A DNA stretch of 64,000 bases, from positions 1 through 64,000 of the forward strand of contig NZ_CAIWNQ010000010.1 in NCBI RefSeq assembly GCF_903914075.1, in the 5' to 3' direction. Position 1 is the stretch's first letter, and each line of letters begins with the position of its first letter. This document shows positions 47,348 through 57,248 of this stretch, piece by piece. This DNA is from Ruegeria sp. THAF57 (GTDB lineage Bacteria; Pseudomonadota; Alphaproteobacteria; Rhodobacterales; Rhodobacteraceae). The notes beneath the pieces were generated by a model, which saw only the letters and a list, made by a program, of their open reading frames with translations, was not told the origin of the DNA and did no database searches. Position numbers and translations under genes: made by a program.

Positions 47348-48241
47348 ATGGCACGCAAGGTCACCAAGGCGATTTTTCCAGTTGCGGGTCTGGGTACACG
47401 CTTTTTGCCGGCAACTAAGTCCGTCCCCAAAGAGATCATGACGCTGGTCGACCGACCACTTGTACAATATGCAATCGACGAGGCGCGTGCGGCCGGTATC
47501 ACCGAGTTTATTTTCGTAACTTCGCGGGGGAAATCCGCGCTCGAAGACTATTTCGACCACAACCACATCCTTGAGCAAGAGCTAAAGGCCAAAGGTAAGA
47601 CGGACCTTCTTGAAACGCTTAATGCCACCAACATGGAGAGCGGTGCGATTGCCTATATCCGGCAGCACAAGGCGCTGGGTCTTGGGCACGCCGTGTGGTG
47701 CGCGCGCCGCCTGATCGGGGACGAGCCTTTTGCCGTTATGCTGCCAGACGATGTGATCGCCGCCGAAAAGCCCTGCTTGCAGCAGATGGTCGAAGCCTAC
47801 CAAGAGACCGGCGGCAATATGGTTGCGGCCATGGAAGTTCCGCATGAAAAAACCCAATCTTATGGTGTGCTGGATGTTGGTGAGAATATCGGATCCGTCG
47901 TGCGCACCCGAGGCATGGTGGAAAAACCCAAACCAGAGGACGCGCCGTCCAACCTGGCCGTAATCGGGCGCTATATCCTGGGACCATCGGTTCTTTATAA
48001 CCTGAACCAGAAGAAAAAGGGCAGCGGTGGCGAAATCCAGCTTACCGATGCGATCGCCGAAGATATCGGAAACGGTGTTCCGGTTTTTGGCTACAAGTTC
48101 GAAGGTCAGCGTTTTGACTGCGGATCCAAGTCCGGCTTCCTGCAGGCAACGGTCGCATATGCACTGTCTCGCGAAGATCTGCGTGACGACCTGCGCGAAT
48201 ACATTCACGAAGTGATTTCTGCGGACAAGGCGGCTCAGTAA
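47348..48241 (+). CDS. galU: UTP-glucose-1-phosphate uridylyltransferase
   Basis: 297 residues from ATG 47348 (GAGAGGTAAC upstream). KAIFPVAGLGTRFLPATKSVPKE is the nucleotide-binding start (seen within VAGLGTRFLPATK), with EDYFD, LGLGHAVWCAR, MLPDDV and GGEIQLTDAI also present. It makes UDP-glucose in the cytosol for surface polysaccharides. The ugd product of the same neighbourhood would use its product. Confidence 0.95.
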   Translation: MARKVTKAIFPVAGLGTRFLPATKSVPKEIMTLVDRPLVQYAIDEARAAGITEFIFVTSRGKSALEDYFDHNHILEQELKAKGKTDLLETLNATNMESGAIAYIRQHKALGLGHAVWCARRLIGDEPFAVMLPDDVIAAEKPCLQQMVEAYQETGGNMVAAMEVPHEKTQSYGVLDVGENIGSVVRTRGMVEKPKPEDAPSNLAVIGRYILGPSVLYNLNQKKKGSGGEIQLTDAIAEDIGNGVPVFGYKFEGQRFDCGSKSGFLQATVAYALSREDLRDDLREYIHEVISADKAAQ

Positions 48242-48445
48242 GGGCCGCCTAACGCACACGGATACCCATGACCAAGCACCGGGCTGGTGGCAGCAACTGA
48301 AGCCAGCCCCGTGCCGACCGGGTCCAATCCCCAATAATTAACAATTCTTTTCTGATGCGTTCGTGCAAATCGGGAAGGCTTCACATCTCTGCACTCACTG
48401 TGGCCCACATTGCGTATGTCATTTCGACGGCCACAGGAGGACCCC

Positions 48446-49522
48446 GTGTCACAAAACTCACCCCGACTGGACTTGCCATTTATTCAACAATCGCAGGCAC
48501 AGAAACACGTCACGCATAATGAAGCACTCAGGAAACTGGACGTGATCGTACAGTTGAGCGTCGCCTCGACAGGCGCAATCAATCCTCCGCCCTCACCGGA
48601 TCAGGGAGAAGTTCACGCTCTGGGGGCGGCGCCTACGGGTGACTGGGCAGGGCAAGCTGGCAAACTGGCCGCGTGGCTGGACAATGCGTGGCATTTCGTA
48701 AGCCCAGTATCAGGATGGCGCGCCTGGAATGAAAGCCAATCCCGGCTGATCGTCTGGGACGGGTCAGATTGGGCTGATGCCCCTATTGCAACCCAAAACC
48801 TGAAAGGGATCGGCATTTCCGCGACATATGACGAAACAAATCGTCTGTCTGTTCGGTCTTCCGCGTCGTTGCTCAGCCATGATGGGCAAGGTCATCAGTT
48901 GAAAATCAACAAGGCCAACGCGGGCGAAACTGCATCTTTGCTATTTCAATCAAATTGGACCGGTCATGCAGAAATGGGGCTGTCCGGCACCACAGGATTT
49001 TCCATCAAGGTCTCACCGGACGGAAGCAACTGGACCGACGCGCTCAGCTTTGACCCGGCCTCTGCCATTGCAAGCGGTGCAGCCGTTCAAAACAGTTCAG
49101 ATGATACAACGCCGGGTCGCCTGATGCGCGCAGACTTCGGCTACGGCCCCGGCAACCTGTTGGGCACAGTATCTGCAAATGGCGACGCACCGACCGGAGC
49201 GGTCATTGAACGCGGAACAACACCTGACGGGGACTATGTTCGGTTTGCAGACGGCACGCAAATCTGCACCGCGACACTGAAACCGACTTCCTGCACAGCG
49301 TCAGACGGTTCTCTGTTCGCCAGCGGGACCGACGTCTGGACGTTTCCGATTGCCTTTGCGGCGGGTTCCGCTCCGGTCGTCAGCGGTAGTGGCAGCAGCA
49401 CCAGCCGCTTTATGGGGATTGATGCACCGTCGGACTTGCAGGTGGTGTACAAAGTCTTTTCGGTCAACTCTGATCCGGGTCTGCACGCGCCTGCGCTTAC
49501 TGCCATTGGCCGCTGGCGGTAA
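48446..49522 (+). CDS. DUF2793 domain-containing protein
   Basis: 358 residues from GTG 48446, which sits 5 bp after a perfect AGGAGG; no good ATG is available. The N-terminal third (LPFIQQSQAQKHVTHNEALRKLD and GEVHALGAAPTGDWAGQAGK, quoted here as separate phrases) is the DUF2793 domain, found in phage-like and gene transfer agent-linked proteins of Rhodobacterales. The rest is Ser/Gly/Thr-rich and beta-like, with SSGSSTSRF near the end, as in tail fibre or surface proteins. Function unknown. It lies between galU and the fucose genes, perhaps only by chance. Confidence 0.75.
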   Translation: MSQNSPRLDLPFIQQSQAQKHVTHNEALRKLDVIVQLSVASTGAINPPPSPDQGEVHALGAAPTGDWAGQAGKLAAWLDNAWHFVSPVSGWRAWNESQSRLIVWDGSDWADAPIATQNLKGIGISATYDETNRLSVRSSASLLSHDGQGHQLKINKANAGETASLLFQSNWTGHAEMGLSGTTGFSIKVSPDGSNWTDALSFDPASAIASGAAVQNSSDDTTPGRLMRADFGYGPGNLLGTVSANGDAPTGAVIERGTTPDGDYVRFADGTQICTATLKPTSCTASDGSLFASGTDVWTFPIAFAAGSAPVVSGSGSSTSRFMGIDAPSDLQVVYKVFSVNSDPGLHAPALTAIGRWR

Positions 49523-49557
49523 CGCCCGCAATGCCGCCCAGACGCTGGTTTGGGCGG

Positions 49558-50535
49558 CTATTTGGCCCGAAGGTCAGCATCGCCCTGTTCAAGAAACCAC
49601 GCATAGGTTTCGCGTATTCCCTCTTCAAGTTTGACCTGCGCGCGCCACCCCATGTCGGCAAGCCGGGAGACATCCATTAGTTTGCGCATGGTCCCGTCTG
49701 GTTTACTGGCATCCTGCGCAATCCGCCCGGTGAATCCGACCGTCTTGGCGACCATTGCAGCCAGTTCAGCGATCGAGATATCGTCTCCGCATCCGACGTT
49801 TATGTGGCTCAGCATGGGTTGCGTATTCTCTTCATAAACATCGCGGGGCAGGTCGAGTACAAACAGCGATGCCTCGGCCATGTCATCCACATGCAAAAAC
49901 TCTCGACGCGGTTTACCAGTGCCCCAGATAACCACCTCGTCCAACCCGTCCCGATGCGCTTCGTGGAAACGGCGGATCAAAGCAGGCAGCACATGACTGT
50001 TTTCCGGGTGAAAGTTATCACCGGGCCCGTACAGGTTTGTCGGCATGACCGAGCGATAATCGACCCCGTGCTGGCGGTTATAACTTTCGCACAGTTTGAT
50101 TCCGGCGATTTTTGCTACCGCGTAGGGTTCATTGGTCGGCTCCAATACGCCAGTTAGCAGGGCGTCTTCACGCATCGGCTGTGCGACAGCACGCGGATAG
50201 ATGCACGAGCTACCCAGTTGCAGCAGAGAGGTTACGCCTGCGGCAAATGACTGATGGATGACGTTACACTCGATCATCAGGTTTTCATAAATGAACTCGG
50301 CAGGGTACGTATTATTCGCGTGAATTCCGCCCACTTTGGCCGCAGCAAGAATGACAACGTCGGGGCGTTCCGCCTGCATGAAATCACGCACAGCAGACTG
50401 GTTGGTCAGGTCCAGTTCCGCATGGGTGCGCGTGATCAGCGAGAGCGCTTCACCCGCCGCTTGGCGATCTTTTAGACGGTGCAGGATCGCGCCTCCGACC
50501 ATACCGCGATGCCCGGCAACGTAGATTTTGCGCAT
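49558..50535 (-). CDS. fcl: GDP-L-fucose synthase
   Basis: 325 residues from ATG 50535 (GAGGAGGGG upstream). It has the NAD-binding [10 protein letters not shown], the family phrase [22 protein letters not shown] (seen as [11 protein letters not shown]), and catalytic YAVAKIAG (Y-x3-K). It converts GDP-4-keto-6-deoxymannose to GDP-L-fucose. It follows gmd by 10 bp. Confidence 0.95.
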   Translation of the reverse strand: MRKIYVAGHRGMVGGAILHRLKDRQAAGEALSLITRTHAELDLTNQSAVRDFMQAERPDVVILAAAKVGGIHANNTYPAEFIYENLMIECNVIHQSFAAGVTSLLQLGSSCIYPRAVAQPMREDALLTGVLEPTNEPYAVAKIAGIKLCESYNRQHGVDYRSVMPTNLYGPGDNFHPENSHVLPALIRRFHEAHRDGLDEVVIWGTGKPRREFLHVDDMAEASLFVLDLPRDVYEENTQPMLSHINVGCGDDISIAELAAMVAKTVGFTGRIAQDASKPDGTMRKLMDVSRLADMGWRAQVKLEEGIRETYAWFLEQGDADLRAK

Positions 50536-50545
50536 ATGCCCCTCC

Positions 50546-51670
50546 TCAGCCGTTTTCCAGACTGACAGGCAGATCGAACCCATGCTCTTTCAGCAGAGCG
50601 TGACGTCTGGCTGTTTTGAGGTCTTCCGACACCATTTCGGCGCACATTTCCTGAACGGTCAGTTCAGGCTCCCACCCCAGTTTGTTTTTGGCATTTGACG
50701 GGTCGCCCAACAGGGTTTCAACTTCGGCAGGGCGAAAATACTGAGGGTCGATCCGCATCACCACGTCGCCCTGCTTCAGCGCAGGCGCCTTATCGCCGCG
50801 AACAGATTTGACAGTTGCGATCTCATCCACACCGTCGCCCGTGAACTCAAGCGAAACTCCCAACTCGTCAGCCGACCATTCGATAAACTGCCTAACGGAG
50901 TACTGAACACCGGTGGCAATAACGAAGTCTTCGGGCTGATCCTGTTGCAACATCAGCCACTGCATCCGCACATAGTCCTTGGCGTGGCCCCAATCCCGCA
51001 GGCTGTCGATATTGCCCATATACAGGCAGTCCTCGAGGCCCTGCGCTATATTCGCCAGACCGCGGGTGATCTTGCGTGTCACAAAGGTTTCGCCCCGGCG
51101 CGGGCTTTCATGATTGAACAGGATACCGTTGCACGCATACATGCCATAGGCTTCGCGGTAGTTCACCGTGATCCAGTAAGAATACAACTTGGCTACCGCA
51201 TAGGGTGAACGCGGATGGAACGGCGTGGTTTCACGCTGTGGGGTTTCCTGAACCAGACCATAAAGTTCGGATGTAGACGCCTGATAGAACCGTGTTTTCT
51301 TTTCCAGACCCAAAAACCGGATGGCCTCCAGCAAGCGCAACGTGCCGATCGCATCCACGTCGGCTGTGTATTCGGGCGATTCAAAGCTGACCGCCACGTG
51401 AGATTGCGCGCCAAGGTTATACACCTCGTCCGGCTGAACCTCCTGAATGATTCGGGTCAGGTTGGACGTATCGCTCAGGTCACCGTAATGCAGGTGCAGA
51501 CGCGGGTTGGGGACGTGCGGATCCTGATAAATATGATCTATGCGCTGCGTATTGAACGAGGACGCCCGGCGCTTGATACCGTGAACTTCATAGCCTTTTG
51601 CCAGCAAAAATTCGGCCAGATATGATCCATCCTGCCCTGTAATACCGGTAATAAGTGCAGTTTTTGTCAT
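50546..51670 (-). CDS. gmd: GDP-mannose 4,6-dehydratase
   Basis: 374 residues from ATG 51670. [39 protein letters not shown] and the catalytic [11 protein letters not shown] mark the family. It makes GDP-4-keto-6-deoxymannose, the substrate of the Fcl protein encoded downstream. Together they supply GDP-fucose for capsule, LPS or exopolysaccharide. It diverges from ugd across 158 bp. Confidence 0.95.
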   Translation of the reverse strand: MTKTALITGITGQDGSYLAEFLLAKGYEVHGIKRRASSFNTQRIDHIYQDPHVPNPRLHLHYGDLSDTSNLTRIIQEVQPDEVYNLGAQSHVAVSFESPEYTADVDAIGTLRLLEAIRFLGLEKKTRFYQASTSELYGLVQETPQRETTPFHPRSPYAVAKLYSYWITVNYREAYGMYACNGILFNHESPRRGETFVTRKITRGLANIAQGLEDCLYMGNIDSLRDWGHAKDYVRMQWLMLQQDQPEDFVIATGVQYSVRQFIEWSADELGVSLEFTGDGVDEIATVKSVRGDKAPALKQGDVVMRIDPQYFRPAEVETLLGDPSNAKNKLGWEPELTVQEMCAEMVSEDLKTARRHALLKEHGFDLPVSLENG

Positions 51671-51828
51671 CGTCGCGTTCCACAAAACTCAATCTGGCTG
51701 ATTGCACTCTCAGAAACAGCAAGATACCCCGGATTGCAAGCCAAGGCCGTCAGCAAGCGTTGAAAGCGGCGGAACTTTCCTGCGTGAATACGCGCCAGGT
51801 CCGTCATTTCGGAGAAAGGAAACGAAAT

Positions 51829-53133
51829 ATGCGTATAGCGATGATCGGAACCGGTTATGTCGGTTTGGTATCGGGCGTGTGTTTTTCGGATTTTGGCCAC
51901 GACGTAGTTTGCGTCGATAAAGCCGCCCAGAAGATCGAAATGCTGCAGGCAGGGAAGGTTCCTATCTATGAGCCCGGGCTTGACGCGCTGATGGCAAAAA
52001 ACGTGGCCTCAGGCCGCCTAAGCTTTACCACCGACCTTGCCGCTGCCGTCGATGGTGCTGACGCAGTCTTTATCGCGGTCGGAACTCCGACCCGCCGGGG
52101 CGATGGCCACGCCGATCTGACATATGTCATGGCCGCCGCAGAAGAGATTGCCCAGGCCGTAACAGGCTATACCGTCATTGTCACCAAATCGACGGTTCCG
52201 GTCGGGACGAACCGCCAAGTTCACACGGTTGTTTCAGACGCCAATCCTGGCGCTGATTTTGACGTCGCCTCAAATCCCGAATTTCTGCGTGAGGGGGCCG
52301 CGATTGACGATTTCATGCGACCCGATCGGGTTGTCGTGGGCGTCGAAAGTGAACGCGCCGCCGAAGTCATGGCCGAGATTTATCGCCCGCTTTACCTTCG
52401 CGACTTCCCAATTCTGACAACGGATCTGGAAAGCGCCGAGATGATAAAATATGCGGCGAACGCTTTTCTGGCCACAAAGATCACCTTCATCAATGAAATC
52501 GCGGGACTGTGCGAACGCGTGAATGCTGACGTCAAAGAAGTTGCCCGCGGCATTGGTCTGGATGGTCGGATCGGTAACAAATTCCTACATGCAGGACCCG
52601 GTTATGGAGGTTCCTGTTTTCCCAAGGACACCGCCGCTCTAGCCCGGATCGGGCAGGAACATGCATATCCCATGCAAATCACCGAAACGGTTATTCGTGT
52701 GAATGACGGGGTCAAAAAGCGGATGATCGAGAAGATCCGCGACGCGTGTAGTGACAGCTTCAATCAAAAAACCGTTGCTGTCCTCGGCGTGACCTTCAAA
52801 CCAAACACAGACGATATGCGTGATGCCCCGTCGCTAGCGATCATACCGGCCCTGATCGGTGGCGGCGCGACGGTTCGCGTCGTCGATCCGCAAGGCCGCG
52901 CCGAGGGCGAAGCCTTGCTTCCCGGTGTTGAATGGTGTGACGATCCCTACTCTGCTGCCGAAGGCGCAGATGTTGTCGTTCTGCTGACCGAGTGGAACGA
53001 GTTCCGCGCGCTTAACCTGCCGGAACTTGCGGCTGCGATGAAGTCGCCGCAGATGGTCGATCTGCGCAACATCTATTCCAAACGGGCGGCCCTGAAAGCC
53101 GGGTTTCAAAGCTACGTCGGCGTTGGCCGGTAA
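51829..53133 (+). CDS. ugd: UDP-glucose 6-dehydrogenase
   Basis: 434 residues from ATG 51829 (GGAGAAAGGA upstream). GTGYVGLVSGVCFSDFGH is the NAD-binding site, GPGYGGSCFPKDTAAL has the catalytic Cys, and GVTFKPNTDDMRDAPSL is the C-terminal signature. It oxidises UDP-glucose to UDP-glucuronate for polysaccharide synthesis. The substrate comes from GalU. Confidence 0.95.
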   Translation: MRIAMIGTGYVGLVSGVCFSDFGHDVVCVDKAAQKIEMLQAGKVPIYEPGLDALMAKNVASGRLSFTTDLAAAVDGADAVFIAVGTPTRRGDGHADLTYVMAAAEEIAQAVTGYTVIVTKSTVPVGTNRQVHTVVSDANPGADFDVASNPEFLREGAAIDDFMRPDRVVVGVESERAAEVMAEIYRPLYLRDFPILTTDLESAEMIKYAANAFLATKITFINEIAGLCERVNADVKEVARGIGLDGRIGNKFLHAGPGYGGSCFPKDTAALARIGQEHAYPMQITETVIRVNDGVKKRMIEKIRDACSDSFNQKTVAVLGVTFKPNTDDMRDAPSLAIIPALIGGGATVRVVDPQGRAEGEALLPGVEWCDDPYSAAEGADVVVLLTEWNEFRALNLPELAAAMKSPQMVDLRNIYSKRAALKAGFQSYVGVGR

Positions 53134-53140
53134 ACACCGC

Positions 53141-54025
53141 TTAGGTCGCCGCATAAAGCGGAACCGAATTGTCAGCGCCTTGCGCCAGTGCCTTGCTTTG
53201 ATCCTGTCGTACTTTTTCATAGAGGGCGAGCGCCTCTTTCGAGAACAGTGCTTTTGGCGGCTCGACTTGCAGAAAATTGCTTTGTGCGTCCCCTCCCCGC
53301 GCTGGCATCGCGTAATCACGTTCAGCAATGAGCTGCCTTGCATTTGGGTTCAGATACCGAATCGCCAGACCAATTCTCCGGTCATCTGACTGGTTTGGCC
53401 CCGAACCATGTATCGTCAAACCGTGGTGCAAAGACATCTGTCCGGGCCTCAATTCGATGTGGGTCTTGTCTTCTTCGGCAACCTCGACATCGATCTCTTG
53501 TCCGCGCGACAGCAGGTTGGTTTCCGAATACGTGTCGTTATGCGGCAGAATCGGATTTTTGTGGCTTGCCCGCACAAAATCCATGCATCCGCTTTCCACG
53601 GTTGCCGGCGAAAGGGCGATCCACGCAGTCACCTGATCCGGTGTTTCGCCCATACCCCAATATGTCAGGTCCTGATGCATCCCAACCGAGTGCTTGGTCC
53701 CAGGTTCTTTGATGAAGAACTCGGCAGACCAGATCATGATGTCCGGCCCCAATACGCCCTGAACCACATCCAGAACACGGGCATCAAGCGCAATACGCGC
53801 CGCCATCGGCATGACCAAATGTGCATTGACCCGATTGTAAGTATTAAACGGCAACGGAAGATCCGCGTCCCGCCAGTCTCGTTCGATTTCTTCGAATTCG
53901 GCGCGTATCTCAGACACTTCTTGCTCGGAAAATACGCTCAGAGGAAACAGGAAGCCGTCTTCCCAATAGCGGGCCGACTGCGCTTGGGTCAGCGCAGACT
54001 GATGTTTGGCGGTTTGATCAGACAT
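53141..54025 (-). CDS. Phytanoyl-CoA dioxygenase family protein
   Basis: 294 residues from ATG 54025 (GGGGAGGAGC upstream). The iron-binding triad is visible: His and Asp in GMHQDLTYWG, the second His in LTIHGSGPN, and an Arg in RRIGLAIRY for 2-oxoglutarate. It is a non-heme Fe(II)/2-oxoglutarate hydroxylase; the substrate is unknown and may be a small osmolyte or lipid. It diverges from the LysR gene (107 bp between starts), suggesting regulation by it. Confidence 0.88.
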   Translation of the reverse strand: MSDQTAKHQSALTQAQSARYWEDGFLFPLSVFSEQEVSEIRAEFEEIERDWRDADLPLPFNTYNRVNAHLVMPMAARIALDARVLDVVQGVLGPDIMIWSAEFFIKEPGTKHSVGMHQDLTYWGMGETPDQVTAWIALSPATVESGCMDFVRASHKNPILPHNDTYSETNLLSRGQEIDVEVAEEDKTHIELRPGQMSLHHGLTIHGSGPNQSDDRRIGLAIRYLNPNARQLIAERDYAMPARGGDAQSNFLQVEPPKALFSKEALALYEKVRQDQSKALAQGADNSVPLYAAT

Positions 54026-54131
54026 GTGTGCTCCTCCCCGATGCATTATTGGTAGAGGATAAGGCAGGGCTCAAATTTCACAGAACGCGATCTCTTGCCT
54101 GTCAGGCTAAGTTCAGCTTAGCCTATGTCGC

Positions 54132-55022
54132 ATGGCGACCCGTATCCCGTCCCTGAATTGGTTGCGCGTGTTTGAGGCGGCCGCACGAACCGAGAGCTTC
54201 TCTCGCGCAGCCGCGCAATTGAACATGTCGGCCGCAGCCGTCAGCCAGCAGGTCAAGGCGCTGGAAACGCAGCTTGGGACACCCTTGTTCCGCCGTCACG
54301 CGCATTCCGTCACCCTGACCGAAGCTGGTCGCGCTTATTTGCCGTCGGTTCAGCAATCGCTTTTGATGCTTGAAACTGCGACGACCGGACTGTTTGGGGA
54401 AACAAGGGAACAACGGCTTTACGTTCAGTCCGTGTTGCTGTTCGCGCATGGGGTTCTGGCGGCAGGGTTGCCGGACTTCCATGCATCATATCCGCAGATC
54501 AACTTGTCACTGACCACCGGAAACGTGATCTCTGACTTTGCTAACCGGTTTACCGACCTTCAGGTTGTTTTTGGAAACCCGTCCCTATTTGGAACCGAAG
54601 GGGATGAATTGCTTCGCGAACATCTTTACCCAGTTGCGCCCCCGGACGTGGCGGCCCAGATAAATCAGCCTCAAGACCTGCTCAGGTTTACTCTGATTGA
54701 GGTGTCTACGCACCGCGCAAGCTGGCCACACCTTTTCGAAGCTCTTCGGTTACCAGCAGGGCAAGCCCGGTACTTCTTCGCTGATAATTCAATAATGGCC
54801 GCAGAACTGTCCGCCAGCGGAGGCGGCATCGCGCTGGCCCGCACCCCGGCGTCAGATCGGATCATGTCGTTGTCTGGTCTGGTGCCATGTCTGGACGGGG
54901 TCACAGTCCCAGGCCAAGAGGCGTATCACCTGATATACCAGTCACACGCAGCCCTGCGGCCTTCGGCCCGCGCTTTTCGCGATTGGATCATGGACTACAG
55001 CGCAGCCGTCCAGACCCTATAA
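54132..55022 (+). CDS. LysR-family transcriptional regulator (GcvA-like)
   Basis: 296 residues. Winged-helix start with SLNWLRVFEAAARTESFSRAA, AVSQQVKALETQLGTPLF and SVTLTEAGRAYLPSVQ, followed by a periplasmic-binding-like effector domain. PSLNWLRVFEAA is characteristic of the GcvA subgroup. It probably controls the divergent dioxygenase gene. Its end overlaps the convergent downstream gene by 28 bp. Confidence 0.92.
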   Translation: MATRIPSLNWLRVFEAAARTESFSRAAAQLNMSAAAVSQQVKALETQLGTPLFRRHAHSVTLTEAGRAYLPSVQQSLLMLETATTGLFGETREQRLYVQSVLLFAHGVLAAGLPDFHASYPQINLSLTTGNVISDFANRFTDLQVVFGNPSLFGTEGDELLREHLYPVAPPDVAAQINQPQDLLRFTLIEVSTHRASWPHLFEALRLPAGQARYFFADNSIMAAELSASGGGIALARTPASDRIMSLSGLVPCLDGVTVPGQEAYHLIYQSHAALRPSARAFRDWIMDYSAAVQTL

Positions 55023-56077
55023 CGTCCCTGCCCCGTCACTTCGCGGATCAAACCCCGATCTGTAAAGCGATCTATGTTGCGCTGAACCGCCGCACGAGAG
55101 GCTTGCGTCAACTCTTGTGCCAAAGGCGCTGAAACCATGGGCCATGACCTGAGAACATCAATCAACAAGGGCGGCGTGCGCCCGCTCAGGTCGTGGATGG
55201 CGTCACGGGCACGGTCCTCCCACGCGTTCACGCGATCAAGGTGCAATAGTCCAGCCAGAACCGCCTGCCCTGCCCCCTTGATCCACGCCGACAGCTTTTC
55301 ATCCGTCGCCCCCACCCCGCGCAAGGCTCCGGGCCCAGACAGCGCCAGCGGCATGAACATCGCTCCGCCCCGGCCCATAGTCGCGCCAAGCCGGGCGGCG
55401 ATGATTGCGGCTTCGGTGTCCTGCCCAACCCTTTCAGACAGCGCTCGCCAAGCATGAAACCCGATTGCAGCCTGCGTGACCGGATGCAGGCCCTCGGCGT
55501 TCTCCATCACTTCAGCCAGATCGGCAACCGCTTCTGGAACCTCCTCGATTCCCTGAGCCAGTCGATCCAGAAACGCCGTCAGACCCAAGGCCCATCCCCC
55601 TTCCGACGGACCCGCCCCCGAGGTCAATCGGCGGACAGCCCAACCTGCACGAAACAGCGCCTGCACATCTTCTCCGGTCGCCCCAATGCGCAAACCCGTC
55701 CATAAAGCCAGCCGATCGACGCCGATGCGATCACCGGTCCACCAACCCAAATCTGAGACATCCATAAGGGCCAACCGATGAGTCCATCCCTTGGGTCCGG
55801 CCCTAAGACGCTCATCCAATGCGCCGAACGTGGCAGCCAGATCGGCCAGTTCGTAGGAAAGCTCGGCCTGCGCCGCCCGCCAATCGCGTGGATCGAACAG
55901 CAGGCGACGATCTGCCCTTGGCCCCGGTAGCAGGAAATCTTCTTCCACCTCTCCGTCACCGTCGTCAGGCAGAAACCAAAGGTCATCCTCTTCCGACGGG
56001 TCGGCATCATAGATGCTTGGAGGCCCGAGCGCTGTGTCGTCCTCATCTTGGTCCGGCCTGACAGGGTCTGATGTCAT
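54995..56077 (-). CDS. DUF1612/HTH-domain protein (RHE_PE00001-like)
   Basis: 360 residues. The N-terminal 50 are very acidic (DEDDTALG, DPSEEDDLWFLPDDGDGEVEE). The middle is helical and Ala/Leu/Arg-rich with many Trp. The C-terminal 60 residues look like a winged helix: LAQELTQASRAAVQRNIDRF, then RGLIREVTGQGRYRVW. This combination resembles DUF1612 plus HTH_13 proteins of alphaproteobacteria, which have no known role. It overlaps the convergent LysR gene by 28 bp. Family name is from memory of the pattern and is not firm. Confidence 0.5.
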   Translation of the reverse strand: MTSDPVRPDQDEDDTALGPPSIYDADPSEEDDLWFLPDDGDGEVEEDFLLPGPRADRRLLFDPRDWRAAQAELSYELADLAATFGALDERLRAGPKGWTHRLALMDVSDLGWWTGDRIGVDRLALWTGLRIGATGEDVQALFRAGWAVRRLTSGAGPSEGGWALGLTAFLDRLAQGIEEVPEAVADLAEVMENAEGLHPVTQAAIGFHAWRALSERVGQDTEAAIIAARLGATMGRGGAMFMPLALSGPGALRGVGATDEKLSAWIKGAGQAVLAGLLHLDRVNAWEDRARDAIHDLSGRTPPLLIDVLRSWPMVSAPLAQELTQASRAAVQRNIDRFTDRGLIREVTGQGRYRVWTAAL

Positions 56078-56241
56078 GTCCGCTATACTTCTGGTATTTG
56101 CAGTCCTTCACAAGGCGTTTTCGAACACCAAGAAAGATCAGCTTTTGTATGACTGGGAGTAAAGTTCTAGCAGACATTAAAAATTGGTCTGTTTATCAGT
56201 GATAATCGGCATAAACCCACGCCGTTTCCACGATCAGGCGG

Positions 56242-56257
56242 GGATCTGTTGCAAAGT
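56242..56257 (-). mobile_element. Likely terminal inverted repeat of the IS6-family remnant
   Basis: GGATCTGTTGCAAAGT closely matches the IS6/IS26-group end (GG-x-x-CTGTTGCAAAGT), 89 bp beyond the transposase stop. The matching repeat expected near 57050 was not found. Confidence 0.65.
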
Positions 56258-56345
56258 GTCTTATTGACCGAAGAGTCTGCACCGAACCCGCGGCTCATTC
56301 CGCCAGTTCTGCGAATTGACGAAACGAACAGATTCCGGACATAAT

Positions 56346-56976
56346 CTAACCTTTACGGATCATATGCGCCACTTTGAACCCGTCAAGTCTAGCCGCCGCT
56401 ATGGCGAAGGACTTGAACCCTATCATCGGCCGAGTTCGTCTCTTAATAAAGCAATGGTCCTATTTCACGACGTTATTCAGATACTTCCGCCTAACCATTT
56501 CGATAGTGATCGGGCAGCCTAAGCCCTTCAGCATCTTGTTTTTTTAACTTTGATGCCAGCCGTACTCGCTCCGCTTTTGTCCATGATGATCTTTCTCGGA
56601 AGGCCGTTGGCCTCCAGCTTCCACGCGAAGAATTTGGTAGCGGCGAGTTCGCTTTGACACTGTGAAAACATGAAGCCCAGTGCCTTGCCGTGGGAGTCAA
56701 CGGCTCGATTGAGACAAACCCATGCTACTTTCACCTTGATGTATGTATCGTCCAATCTCTAGGAACGGTCGGACGGTCCCTTTCGCCTCCGCGCGACATC
56801 GGCGATTGAACTAGCGTATTTTGTCACCCAACAGTTCAGCATCGTTGATCTGCCGCAGCGCCAACCTCGGGCATGATATCTTCGAGGTCATGGTACTACA
56901 AACCGTATCGAAAATAGAAGAACACAGCAAAGAAAATCGCATTCTTGGGATATTGTGCGCCTTTGAAGGAGATCAT
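56346..56976 (-). pseudogene. IS6-family transposase, degraded
   Basis: Reading back from ATG 56976 gives ISFKGAQYPKNAIFFAVFFY, then YHDLEDIMPE after a stop, then RDWTIHTSR in another frame. MDDTYIKVKVAWVCLNRAVD is the first DDE-domain strand, followed by AVDSHGKALGFMFSQC, then PITIEMVRRKYLNNVVK, a TAG, KRRTRPMIGFKSFA and AHMIRKG before TAG 56346. That is the complete IS6 order, broken by at least three stops and two frameshifts, so the enzyme is dead and old. Confidence 0.85.
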
Positions 56977-57018
56977 GAACTGGCTTTCGATTAGTTGGGA
57001 CCGAAAGCCATTCACGCG

Positions 57019-57245
57019 CTAGGGTCCGGACCAATTGATTTCCGCGTTGCGGCGTGTTTCATGGTTCGAAAACTGAGCGGTGAACTTGCTTGATCTCTTC
57101 AGGCTGATGGACGCGCAGATAACGCATCTGGGGCCCTTCTTCCCGAAGTCTTACGACAACCCGCTACGAATGGTTCCCGAAGACCTTCCTCTCAGCCATC
57201 GCCCTTGCAGCAGTCGTAATCTAACCGCTATAAGTCCTGACCCTA
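57019..57245 (+). mobile_element. Internally deleted IS5-like element with inverted ends
   Basis: CTAGGGTCCGGAC at 57019-57031 and GTCCTGACCCTAG at 57233-57245 are inverted copies with one mismatch, apparently GGTCCGGAC ends plus a CTAG duplication. Inside, FRLMDAQITHLGPFFPKS (57102-57155) is the N-terminal phrase of IS5-family (IS427-group) transposases, and about 10 codons later TRYEWFPKTFLSAIALAAVVI (57162-57224, another frame) is its C-terminal end. About 200 codons between them are missing. At 227 bp it is a MITE-like derivative. Confidence 0.75.
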
Positions 57246-57248
57246 GTT

